From positions 186,001-250,000 of the forward strand of contig CAUJNA010000170.1 in the NCBI GenBank assembly GCA_963377175.1: a stretch of DNA of 64,000 nt, in the 5' to 3' direction. Shown here piece after piece: positions 29,766 to 38,890 of this stretch (position 1 is the stretch's first letter; each line of letters opens with the position of its first letter). Origin of the DNA: Effrenium voratum. Taxonomy: Eukaryota; Sar; Dinophyceae; Suessiales; Symbiodiniaceae. The notes below the pieces were generated by a model. It ran no database searches. It was not told the origin of the DNA and worked only from the letters and a program-made list of their open reading frames with translations. A program made the position numbers and the translations under genes.

Positions 29766-32021
29766 ATGTTTTCAACATTATCATTGGATGGCTCAAGCAG
29801 AATTATAGCAAGTGAATTAGTATTAATAAATTCAACAGAACCATCAACCTTAAGCAGTGTTTATGCTACGAAACAAGAATTATCAGACACCGCAGGCGCA
29901 TTAGGAGGAGGTTATACAATTGAAGAAGTTGATGCACTGATATTAGCACAAAAAAATAAGATAGATGCAAACATATCAGCAATATCAGAAATTAACGCAA
30001 CATCAGCAACAATGTTTGACGAACAAGTAAATCAAAATATAACAATCACAAGTAATTTTAATAATACTACTGCTTACGGACTTACAATAACTTCAATACT
30101 ACCGACTATATCAGCAAATACAACTAAACTTGACACAAATGCTAATGATATTAGTTCCAATACATTTTTAATTAGTGGTTTTAACAATAGTATTAGTTCC
30201 AATTCATCTTTAATCACAGGACATAATAATACATTAGCATCACATTTAGCAGTATTAACAACACACGATAGCAACATAGCAACAAATACAAATGGAATAA
30301 CAATATTAAATAATACAGTAGGTAGTAATATGACTTTTGTTAATAGTCATCAAAACACAATAACCTCGCATATATCATTAATTGACACAAATATAATAAC
30401 ATAACAGGACACGGAAACACAATATCAACGATTTTAACAGATATAGCAGATTTACAAGCAGGAGCGGGTGCTTCTTGGACTACAACTGAAAAAACAACTA
30501 TTCAAGCGGATGTATCAACATTATATGCAAACGATACTAATTTATTCAATACAAATACTGCATACACCAATACATTTGCTTCAATCGTATCAGACAACAC
30601 TACACAAGATTTATTAATAACTGAAAATTCAAATACGATTAATAGTTTAATATCAGCAGATTTACAAAAGTTAGATAAAACAATCACAACTGCGCAAACA
30701 GTAAACTCTCCATTAATACTTAGTTTAACAGATAATACTAATCCAATTTTTAGAATTCAAGATGCTGTAAGTAACCAACGCTTAGAATTTAAAAGAGGTT
30801 GTCAGTTGGACTCGTATCAAGGTTTAACAGGTGCTACACCTTATAGATTATGGTTGGGATGGAATACAGGAGATGTTATTATTGGAAGACCTAATAATGC
30901 TTCAAGAATTACGATTAACGGTAATGTTCATACTTCATACAATTTTGCTCAAGCACATGGAACATCATATTTTGAAGGTGCTGTTTATATGAAAGGTAAT
31001 TTATTTACAAATAATGATTTTTCAACAGATATTAAAACTAAAATTGATAATTTAGACAATGCATTAACTCCATATTTAGAAACACATACCCCATCTGCAA
31101 CAGAAGGTTTTTATATTCATCATCCTAATTTTGTTGCTTGTAGTATTGGCGATATAACCAATGCTTCTAACCAATATTTTATGTGCGACGGTGCTGTATC
31201 AAAAACCATATTCAATAAAGCAGTTGATGTATTAGGTGATGTATATACAAACGGCGATTTAACAATGGTTTCTGGTAAGAAAGTTGAAGTCAATCAAGTT
31301 CAGTCAGTATCAGGAAATACTTTATTATTACAAAATTCACCGAGTGGCAATGTTCAATTTGGCAACACATCAAAACTAATAATTGATAATGCTGAAATGT
31401 ATGTCGATACAAATGATTTAATAATTAGGAATAGCAACACGTCAAACTCTATTAATTTGGTTGTTGGATTATCTTCAACATATGCTGATAATAAAATTAT
31501 TTTGAATAGTGGTAAGTAATAGCGAATTACGAGGCGACTGGACTATTGACGGTGATATGACTTTTGGAATTGCTCATAAAATCAATTTGAGACATTTAAA
31601 TAGTGATGCTGTTTTAAGATTAGAAGCATCAACAACTATTGATAGTTATATTGATGGCACTAAATATTTACAATTGGACGATACACAATTTTCATCATTT
31701 AATGGATTTAATTTAAGTAGTGATAAGAGACTGAAAGATAATATAGAAGATGTAGAAGATGACACTATAAATATGGTAAAAAACATTAAGATTAAAACAT
31801 TTGTTAAAAATCAAAAAACTAAAAAGACTGAATTAGGATGGATTGCTCAAGATGTTCAACAATACACAAATCCTAAATATAATATTGTAAATGATTCAGG
31901 AGAATACTTAACAATGTGTTATGACAGAATGGCCTGTATTAGTTGGGATGCTTTATCAAAACTAATCCATCGCGTAGAATATTTGGAAACTAAATTATTG
32001 AAAAAGAAAAAATCTAAATAA
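29766..32021 (+). CDS. Fibre-like protein with S74 chaperone end, two frame breaks
   Basis: The gene reads in three frame segments. 29766-30404: a repeat-rich rod, with NTNANDISSNT- and SLITGHNNTLAS-type 7-residue motifs. From about 30405 to 31519, one frame over: more rod, then beta-rich adhesin-like sequence (GWNTGDVIIGRPNNASRITI). From about 31515 to 32021: the end with SSDKRLKDNIEDVEDD and GWIAQDVQQ, the mark of the Peptidase_S74 intramolecular chaperone, whose Ser of SDKRL starts self-cleavage in trimeric tail spikes. One base is missing near 30393-30396 and one extra is near 31511-31514. The whole would be about 750 aa. Probably a trimeric vertex fibre for host attachment. Confidence 0.7.
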
Positions 32022-32052
32022 TTAATAATATTAAACAACATAATATTATTAA
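32022..32052. terminator. Hairpin between convergent genes
   Basis: TTAATAATATTA-AACAACA-TAATATTATTAA, a perfect 12-bp stem directly after the fibre stop and 5 nt from the end of the 88-aa gene on the other strand. Confidence 0.6.
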
Positions 32053-32057
32053 GTATT

Positions 32058-32324
32058 TCATTTTGTGAGCTTGTCAAGTAGTTCTTGAGGGTTTTTAATT
32101 TCATCAATATCTATATTTTGTTTTTCTATGTATTCCTTTATGGCTTTCTGACGATATGCCTTTTTGCTTTGTTCAATTTTATTTTCCATCCATCCTTCTT
32201 TTTGTAGGTTCTTAAGATAATACAAGCGGTTGTATATAGCCATCTGTTTTTGTATCTCTTCCATTGTGTAGTCATCCGGGTTCAAGTCCTTAGTAACATC
32301 ATGATATTTTGATAATCTGGGCAT
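32058..32324 (-). CDS. Small charged PLV protein with early-type promoter
   Basis: 88 aa, helical and charged (YTMEEIQKQMAIYNRLYYLK, then KKAYRQKAIKEYIEKQNID), probably a coiled coil or DNA-associated protein. No family was recognised. Divergent from the polymerase gene. Its ATG is 24 nt from a perfect TATTTAAAGAAATA, the same arrangement as the TIR genes, suggesting early expression. Confidence 0.65.
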   Translation of the reverse strand: MPRLSKYHDVTKDLNPDDYTMEEIQKQMAIYNRLYYLKNLQKEGWMENKIEQSKKAYRQKAIKEYIEKQNIDIDEIKNPQELLDKLTK

Positions 32325-32348
32325 TCTGTTAATATATTATTAACACAG

Positions 32349-32362
32349 TATTTCTTTAAATA
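32349..32362 (-). promoter_or_regulatory. Candidate early promoter motif (88-aa gene)
   Basis: TATTTAAAGAAATA read on the minus strand, 24 nt before the ATG at 32324. Confidence 0.55.
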
Positions 32363-32426
32363 AGTTTTACATAAAATATAATTATATACTATAAATTATT
32401 ATTAAATAACATTTCAAGAAAAAACG

Positions 32427-32440
32427 CATTTAAAGAAATA
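32427..32440 (+). promoter_or_regulatory. Candidate early promoter motif (polymerase-helicase)
   Basis: CATTTAAAGAAATA, one mismatch to the motif, 34 nt before the ATG at 32475. It lies about 65 bp from the divergent copy at 32349, so the two form an inverted pair. Confidence 0.5.
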
Positions 32441-32474
32441 TTGACACTATAAAATATATAATATAAATATTATT

Positions 32475-35400
32475 ATGACATCAAAAGCTGTAAAAAGAAA
32501 TATTAACTCTTTAGAAAGCAAACTCGAAAGGAACAAGGGGAATTTATCAACACAACAAAAGGCAAAGGTTAGAGACATTATAGGATTATACACCGACAGG
32601 AAAATATCACAATACACAACAGCGGAGAAGATAGTTAATGATTTAATAAAGGCAAAATCAGAGGACGAAAAGAGCAAGGCAAATCAAAAATACGACCAGG
32701 TTATGAACACATATGAAGAGAGAGAACCACTAAGCGAAAGAATGAAAAAGAACAAACAGGAGAACATAACAAGAGGGCACAAAACAAAACCCAGAGATTA
32801 CACAATCGGATTTCGTTTTTTTACTATGAGTGGATATGCATCATATAAGGTAAAAGCATCGTTTAAAGACATTCAAGGCGGGACATATTATCCCATGCAT
32901 TTTGACGATAAGCATGCGGGAGTGAAGACTGGAAGATGGATAGAGGAATTAGTCAAGAAGAGAATTTTTAGACTGTATGACAAAAACCTTTTTAAGAAGG
33001 TTATTAAAACACTGGCGCAAGATGACGACATCGCTAGGCATTACAAGACAATGAAGCACTATATAGATGCAGTAGTCATTTATGATGCCGACACGGTAGA
33101 AGGAGATATTAAAGATTATGACCCTAAAAAGAAGAACTTAAAAAACGCAAATAATATTGGTATTTTTCATAGATATATGGAAACAGAACTCGACCCAGAA
33201 TATTGCACTTTTGAGGAAGCCATTAAGGTAAAGCATTATGTTGAAAACGAATGTTGGATTAACACATTGAATGATTTTTACGGACAAGACAAGAACATGA
33301 AGAAGATGACCAGAGAAAGTATTTTGAAACTCATAGACAAAACAGACGAGGAATTCAAAAACCATGGTGCTTCAATAGAAGACATGAACAAGGTATTTAA
33401 AGAGTATGCCATCGCCGCCAGAATTTTCGATATTGTAGGTAATTTGAGTTTTACATTTGACCCACCAAAAAGAAACCACCATATCAAAACATTCTACGCA
33501 TTAATAAAGAATGACCATATATATACATTAAATAAGGACTTGAAACAATTGAAATCAAATTTAGGAATAAAGAAAGAGTATAATATCAATGTTAATGCTT
33601 CTACCGACTTTTATTTAAATCATAGAGAGGAACCCATTAAATGCATCATGATTGAAGAGCTGGATGACATATTAAAACACACCGAACAGGACGAATACAC
33701 AATGATATATACACACAATGATTTGGCGAAAATGTATTATCAAGCAAAGCAGGCGGGATATGACCCGAAAATTAAATTTAGTGCGTGTATCATTTCGGAG
33801 CTGATGTTTCAATTCAAGATTAAGAAAAGAATAATTACATACAGGATAAAAACACAAAATTTGATTGATGCCTTCAATGCAAGTATAACAGTAGAAACTG
33901 AAGACACCTATAATAGGATGTCAAGAGCGATGTTTGAATTCAATAAATCATTATTTAATCCACTGCATAAATCTTATTATAATGACATTGATGTAGAAAT
34001 TTTAAACACATGCAGGACAGTAGCGCCCGCTGGTAAATTTCATTACTTTTATCATAGTAATGAATTACATATAGAGATTGACCAGAACAAGGCATATACA
34101 CATAATTTAACTAAAATCGTAAAAATTCCAGTGTTTAAACAATTTGACATTTGGATGCCTTATGAGTATGGTAAACATGATTTTAATAACATGGGAGAAT
34201 TATGTTTATTCTTAGTTAAGTTTACTGGAAAACAAACATCATTATTTTTTAATAAACAATATAATTTAATATATGGCATGTTTTTAGAAGAGTTTATTGA
34301 CGAAGTCGAAATTCTATATTTTAAAAAGCCTTCTTCGATTTATGAAGTAGATTATAAAAGTATAGTTGAGAACCTATGGAAGACTAACATATCAAATAAT
34401 TTAGGTGAAGACATCAAGGTTAAAAAGTTGATTTCGAATGTAAATATCGGATTGTTAGAAAAGGGAACTAACAAGTCTCAGAAGAGTTTAGTATTTGATA
34501 CATTAAGTGAAGCATTGTATCATCAAAATCTGTATGGAGGAAGAATTAATAAGATTAGTGGATTTTATGATGATAAGGTTTTGACAGAGATGACAGATGA
34601 ATATATTAAAGAATTAGAAAGGAACATAGGCGAGGGATGGGTTTTAGAATTTAAGGCTCATGATAATGATGATGATAGGTACCGGAATTCTGATGACGGC
34701 ACATATAAATTTTGGAAAAATAATATGTATTATCACAATCATTGTCGCGAATGTTATAAAATTATAGATGGTAAAAAATACGATATCAAAAACGTTGAGA
34801 AAGAGTCAGAAGTCAAATATTACACATTGACAACGACACATAAACAAGACTTAACCAATGGCTTTAGGTATATTAAAGAGCTACTCATGCAACGACATAA
34901 TTTTAAAATGCATAAAGATTATAAAACATTGAAAAACAACAATATCAATGTGCATAGTGTTAAAACCGATGCCTTCATTATTGATAGGAAAAATATTGAC
35001 AAGGCCAAAACATTGATTAAGTTTTCAACCAAAAGGGGAGGATGGAGAGCTGAAGATAATAAACAAGTATCACCACCGAGTGATATATACAAAATTAAGG
35101 TTAATGAGTTATCAGAAATTCCGACTTACAATAATGTAAAAATTCGTGTTAAAGACGAATACGACACCAAAAGCATTTGTGAGCAAATTGTGTCGTGTAA
35201 TCCGGTGTTGATAAAAGCAAAACTGGCTGGAAGCGGCAAGAGTTATATAGGCGAATATATGAAAAATCTAGGTTATAATGTGTTATTCGTATGTTCTAAT
35301 AACAAGCAGAAGCAAGAAACCGAAGCCGACGCCGTAACATTAAACAAGTTTTTCAGTATTCCAATAGAAGCTGGAGAAAGACTACCGACATTTGACCATT

Positions 35401-36479
35401 CTGATTATAATTGTATTGTGTTTGATGAGCTAGGTATGGCGGGCAATTATATTTTGAACAGAGTTAGGGAGTTTAAGGATACGTACCCAGAGAAGATAAT
35501 TATAGGAACTGCTGACGGGAAGCAGTTGAAACCTATAGCTGATTTAACTAACATCCAGCACCACGAGACATATTTAAACAACTGTCTTAATCAAATATTT
35601 AAATATAAGATTTATCTTAAGATATCTAAGAGACTTAAGACAGAAGAAGATAAAATTAAATTGAATGATATATATAATGACATTTGGAAAAATAAACTGC
35701 CCATTAAGGAAATAGTAAATAAACATTTTGAAACTACAAGCGACATCATGGAAGGAGAGCATAACATAGCCTATACTAATGCTAGGTGCAAATGGGTAAG
35801 CAAGACCGTAAGAAATAATTTAGGAAAGACAGATAAATATGAAATTGGAGAGCATGTGATATGCAGAGTTTATAAAAAGGAAATGGGGCAGGTGTTTAAT
35901 GTAAATATTACTTATGAAATTATTAGTATTGATGATTGGAAAGTAGAAATCCAAGATATCAAAAGTAAAACTATATTCATGACAAACACCACGACTTTAG
36001 ACAAGCACTTTATACATGCTTATTGTGCTACATGCCATTCGTCTCAAGGGGCTTCTCTAGATAAAAGCATTACTATACACGAATGGGACAAATCGCATTT
36101 GGTCAGCCGTGAGTGGATTTGGACAGCCCTCACGAGATGCAGAGATATCAATAAAGTCAAGTTTTTCAAAGCAGACGTAGATGATACTGATTTAAATGAA
36201 GCACAAGTAGCCAGGTATTTAGAACATAAGATTAAACAATATAAATTACAAGACATGAAAGCAGAGAGAGAGATAGACAACAAACAATATATTGATGTCA
36301 AATGGTTATTTGACAGGCTTAATACCAGATGTAATAAATGCAGTTCAGATTTTGACATAGAAATAAATAATGGAGTAATAAATAGCAATATGACAGCCCA
36401 AAGAATAAACAACGATTATGCCCATCATAAGGAAAACTGTATATCTTACTGTTTAAACTGTAATCGCCGGGAAAAATAA
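32475..36479 (+). CDS. Fused DNA polymerase (B-like) and SF1 helicase
   Basis: 1334 aa, the largest gene, intact. Residues 1-100 are a charged helical lead. Around 536 is IEIDQNKAYT, a motif-A-like site (Asp536). Around 651-660 is KKLISNVNIGLL, like motif B. Around 832 is VHSVKTDAFII, like motif C but with one Asp (Asp832), so the palm is divergent and family B is inferred. Then an SF1 helicase: Walker A AGSGKS (Lys922), Walker B VFDELG (Asp984-Glu985), HSSQGASLD and motif VI TALTRCRD (Arg1221), Dda/Pif1/RecD-like. The C-terminal 50 residues hold C1286-x2-C1289 and C1326-x2-C1329 with HH at 1317, HNH- or zinc-ribbon-like. Probably replicates the viral genome. No 3'-5' exonuclease motifs were clearly identified. 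Confidence 0.8.
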   Translation: MTSKAVKRNINSLESKLERNKGNLSTQQKAKVRDIIGLYTDRKISQYTTAEKIVNDLIKAKSEDEKSKANQKYDQVMNTYEEREPLSERMKKNKQENITRGHKTKPRDYTIGFRFFTMSGYASYKVKASFKDIQGGTYYPMHFDDKHAGVKTGRWIEELVKKRIFRLYDKNLFKKVIKTLAQDDDIARHYKTMKHYIDAVVIYDADTVEGDIKDYDPKKKNLKNANNIGIFHRYMETELDPEYCTFEEAIKVKHYVENECWINTLNDFYGQDKNMKKMTRESILKLIDKTDEEFKNHGASIEDMNKVFKEYAIAARIFDIVGNLSFTFDPPKRNHHIKTFYALIKNDHIYTLNKDLKQLKSNLGIKKEYNINVNASTDFYLNHREEPIKCIMIEELDDILKHTEQDEYTMIYTHNDLAKMYYQAKQAGYDPKIKFSACIISELMFQFKIKKRIITYRIKTQNLIDAFNASITVETEDTYNRMSRAMFEFNKSLFNPLHKSYYNDIDVEILNTCRTVAPAGKFHYFYHSNELHIEIDQNKAYTHNLTKIVKIPVFKQFDIWMPYEYGKHDFNNMGELCLFLVKFTGKQTSLFFNKQYNLIYGMFLEEFIDEVEILYFKKPSSIYEVDYKSIVENLWKTNISNNLGEDIKVKKLISNVNIGLLEKGTNKSQKSLVFDTLSEALYHQNLYGGRINKISGFYDDKVLTEMTDEYIKELERNIGEGWVLEFKAHDNDDDRYRNSDDGTYKFWKNNMYYHNHCRECYKIIDGKKYDIKNVEKESEVKYYTLTTTHKQDLTNGFRYIKELLMQRHNFKMHKDYKTLKNNNINVHSVKTDAFIIDRKNIDKAKTLIKFSTKRGGWRAEDNKQVSPPSDIYKIKVNELSEIPTYNNVKIRVKDEYDTKSICEQIVSCNPVLIKAKLAGSGKSYIGEYMKNLGYNVLFVCSNNKQKQETEADAVTLNKFFSIPIEAGERLPTFDHSDYNCIVFDELGMAGNYILNRVREFKDTYPEKIIIGTADGKQLKPIADLTNIQHHETYLNNCLNQIFKYKIYLKISKRLKTEEDKIKLNDIYNDIWKNKLPIKEIVNKHFETTSDIMEGEHNIAYTNARCKWVSKTVRNNLGKTDKYEIGEHVICRVYKKEMGQVFNVNITYEIISIDDWKVEIQDIKSKTIFMTNTTTLDKHFIHAYCATCHSSQGASLDKSITIHEWDKSHLVSREWIWTALTRCRDINKVKFFKADVDDTDLNEAQVARYLEHKIKQYKLQDMKAEREIDNKQYIDVKWLFDRLNTRCNKCSSDFDIEINNGVINSNMTAQRINNDYAHHKENCISYCLNCNRREK

Positions 36480-36496
36480 TATCTATCTTATTTTAT

Positions 36497-37408
36497 ATGG
36501 CATCTAAGCAAGATATTATTAATAATGTTTATTTTGACAAGGGAGGCTTCGGAAGTAAAGCCACCACACTTAAGGACAGTAGGGCAAAGGATAAAAGCAT
36601 AACAATGGCAGATATTGAAGAATTCTTTAAAAATAATGTTGAACAAAAAACTAAAATGAGAGGATATAATAGTTTTATCCCAAAGGAACCATACTGGGAA
36701 TATCAGATGGATTTATTCTTTTTCAGTGATTTAGACAATCAAAAAGTTAAAGTTGCTTTTTTGTTTATTGATGCTTTCACAAAATACGCAGTTGTGATAC
36801 CTATCAAATCTAAACAGCCTGAAGATGTAGCACATGGAATAGTAGAAGGACTGCACAAAATGGGAAGGACGCCCAAGATGGTTTACGCAGATACAGAAGG
36901 TTCATTTACATCTAACATTATTCAAGACTATTTTAAGAAAGAAGGCATTGAATTATATTTAACAAGAGGTCATGCACCGATGGCCGAGCGCTTTATAAAA
37001 ACTTACAAAGGGATGTTATACAAAAGACTGGAGCACGACGAAAAGAAGGGAAAAGAAAATATACAATGGACAGATTATAATTTTGAAGTATTACTTACTT
37101 ATAATAATAAAATGGTTCATTCTACAACTGGATACACACCACAGGAGGCACGGAAGAAAGGCAATGAACTTAATATAGCATTGAATATATCAATGAAAGC
37201 AAAGAAAAACCGCAAGTATCCTGAACTGGAAGTTGGAAGCAAAGTTAAGATATTGAGGAAGAAGGGCATAACAGAAAAGGAACGAACCAGCCACTGGTTG
37301 AAAAGTGAGCATACAGTTGAAAAAATAACCAAAAAACTTGGGCAAGAGTATTATGAAGTTAGTAATTATTCAAAGCCACTCTTAAGGCATGAAATGCTGA
37401 AAATATGA
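36497..37408 (+). CDS. Retroviral-type integrase (rve, DDE)
   Basis: 303 aa. The catalytic triad is visible: Asp72 in YQMDLFFF, Asp132 in YADTEGSF and Glu164 in APMAERFIKTYKG, with DD spacing about 60 and D-E spacing 32. The C-terminal part (LEVGSKVKILRKKGITEKER to LLRHEMLKI) resembles the SH3/chromo-like DNA-binding end of Polinton integrases. The N-terminal 60 residues have no HHCC zinc domain. The enzyme cuts and joins the TIR ends to host DNA and gives a short duplication; the 5-bp CATTT fits. It starts 17 nt after the polymerase-helicase stop. Confidence 0.88.
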   Translation: MASKQDIINNVYFDKGGFGSKATTLKDSRAKDKSITMADIEEFFKNNVEQKTKMRGYNSFIPKEPYWEYQMDLFFFSDLDNQKVKVAFLFIDAFTKYAVVIPIKSKQPEDVAHGIVEGLHKMGRTPKMVYADTEGSFTSNIIQDYFKKEGIELYLTRGHAPMAERFIKTYKGMLYKRLEHDEKKGKENIQWTDYNFEVLLTYNNKMVHSTTGYTPQEARKKGNELNIALNISMKAKKNRKYPELEVGSKVKILRKKGITEKERTSHWLKSEHTVEKITKKLGQEYYEVSNYSKPLLRHEMLKI

Positions 37409-37462
37409 CAAAAAGGGAATAAAAAAGTATATTAAAGAATATTTCACTTAATATAGTAAGAT

Positions 37463-38071
37463 ATGACAGAAAATAAATACAAGAATGGCAAAATATACAA
37501 AATCATAGATATTGGATATAGCATGTGCTACATAGGCTCAACCATTCAGCCATTGTCAAAAAGGTTCGGTCATCATCGCGATACCTTTGAAACTCATCCT
37601 TGTTCATCAGCAATCATATTCAAAACTTACGGCAAAGAGAATTGCAAATGTGAATTAATAGAAAACGTCCCTTGTGAAAACAAAGAACAATTAAAAGCCC
37701 GTGAAGGGTTTTACATTGAAACTATGGAATGTGTAAATAAGCTTATCGCAGGTGGCAAGAAGTCTGACTGGGACAAGCGATATTATGAAAAAAATAAAGA
37801 AACACATTTGGCCAAATCCAAGGCATATTACCAAGACCACAAGGACGAAATCAAAGCACAAACGCAAATATACAGAGAAAACACCAGAGAGCATAAAAGA
37901 CAAGTGGATAAACAGTATAGACAAAACAATAGAGACATGTTAAAGGCGAAACAATTAGAACAGATATTATGTGAGTGCGGGTGTTATTCTGTGAGGTCAA
38001 GCATTGCCAGACATAGAAGCTCCAAAAAACACAAAGACTTGATGGAACAAAAGCATAATGAAAATGATTAA
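37463..38071 (+). CDS. GIY-YIG endonuclease with C-terminal zinc finger
   Basis: 202 aa. N-terminal GIY-YIG domain: KIYKI at 10-14, CYIGST at 22-27, KRFGHHR at 33-39 and catalytic Glu in AREGFYIE near 81-86. A lysine/tyrosine-rich helical linker with YYQDHKDEIK-type repeats follows. The end has C170-x-C172-x11-H184-x5-H190, the finger also found in two small proteins of this element. GIY-YIG enzymes nick DNA and can act in replication, recombination or homing. The stop codon's last base (38071) is the first base of the right TIR. Confidence 0.85.
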   Translation: MTENKYKNGKIYKIIDIGYSMCYIGSTIQPLSKRFGHHRDTFETHPCSSAIIFKTYGKENCKCELIENVPCENKEQLKAREGFYIETMECVNKLIAGGKKSDWDKRYYEKNKETHLAKSKAYYQDHKDEIKAQTQIYRENTREHKRQVDKQYRQNNRDMLKAKQLEQILCECGCYSVRSSIARHRSSKKHKDLMEQKHNEND

Positions 38072-38074
38072 AAC

Positions 38075-38118
38075 CATACTATGATTATAACATTTATACC
38101 CTTATATGTTATAATTAT
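38075..38118. repeat. 44-bp direct repeat beside TIR gene, inner copy (right arm)
   Basis: Identical to 38847-38890. Differs from the left-arm pair by the same base changes in both copies. Confidence 0.85.
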
Positions 38119-38152
38119 ATTTCAATATTTACTTTTATTTCTTGGAAAAAAG

Positions 38153-38166
38153 TATTTAAAGAAATA
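38153..38166 (+). promoter_or_regulatory. Candidate early promoter motif (right TIR gene)
   Basis: TATTTAAAGAAATA, 24 nt before the ATG at 38191. Confidence 0.55.
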
Positions 38167-38190
38167 AAAACTATATATATTATAATAGAA

Positions 38191-38838
38191 ATGTTATTTA
38201 ATTATTCAAAGTGCGAATGTTGTACAACTAAAAGGAATGATGTTAATACAACATTGTATAAGTTATTACCTGCTAATCTATGTAATAAAATAAGTGAATA
38301 TGATGTATATTGTAATCAATGCTGTATAACAAGAGACCTTGAAAAGTTTTTTGTTGAAGAACATAAGGATAAGGGATATACAAAGTTTCAATTACAATTG
38401 CAATTCTTTATGAAATATCAAAAACGATGTCCTGTATGTTTTTACCATAAAATTGCTAGAAAGTCATTTGAAAAAGAAATTAATGAGTTCTTTAATAATA
38501 AAGATTTAATTAAGAGGTTTGGAGGGACAAGCGCAATTAAACCATATAAAGCATTTGTTAAAAAATTTCGACGCATGTTTGATGCGATTGATTGGCATTT
38601 ATTAAGTAAAGATAAAATAAACGAGGTCTTGAATGAATTTAGAATAACTAAATATCATGTATGGTCTTACTACAACACTAAATATCAAGTATGGCTACTA
38701 GTTAATTTGTTTTTCTGGGAATATATTTATTCAATAATAGGAAAAGACAATATCAAATATATAGACATTGGTGATATTGATAAATATGTAGATTACATAT
38801 TTGAAGACATATTTCCTGACTATAAATTTAACCCATAA
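38191..38838 (+). CDS. TIR-encoded zinc-cysteine protein, right copy
   Basis: 215 aa, 211 identical to the left copy at 19343. This copy keeps CPVC (KRCPVCFYHK), so all three cysteine pairs (CECC, YCNQCC, CPVC) are present; it is the better candidate for the functional version. Transcribed outward toward the right tip, downstream of the polymerase, integrase and nuclease genes on the same strand. No family was recognised; a zinc-dependent DNA-binding role is a guess from the cysteines. Confidence 0.75.
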   Translation: MLFNYSKCECCTTKRNDVNTTLYKLLPANLCNKISEYDVYCNQCCITRDLEKFFVEEHKDKGYTKFQLQLQFFMKYQKRCPVCFYHKIARKSFEKEINEFFNNKDLIKRFGGTSAIKPYKAFVKKFRRMFDAIDWHLLSKDKINEVLNEFRITKYHVWSYYNTKYQVWLLVNLFFWEYIYSIIGKDNIKYIDIGDIDKYVDYIFEDIFPDYKFNP

Positions 38839-38846
38839 TTATTAAT

Positions 38847-38890
38847 CATACTATGATTATAACATTTATACCCTTATATGTTATAATTAT
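38847..38890. repeat. 44-bp direct repeat beside TIR gene, outer copy (right arm)
   Basis: Perfect copy of 38075-38118, 8 nt past the gene's stop. Confidence 0.85.
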
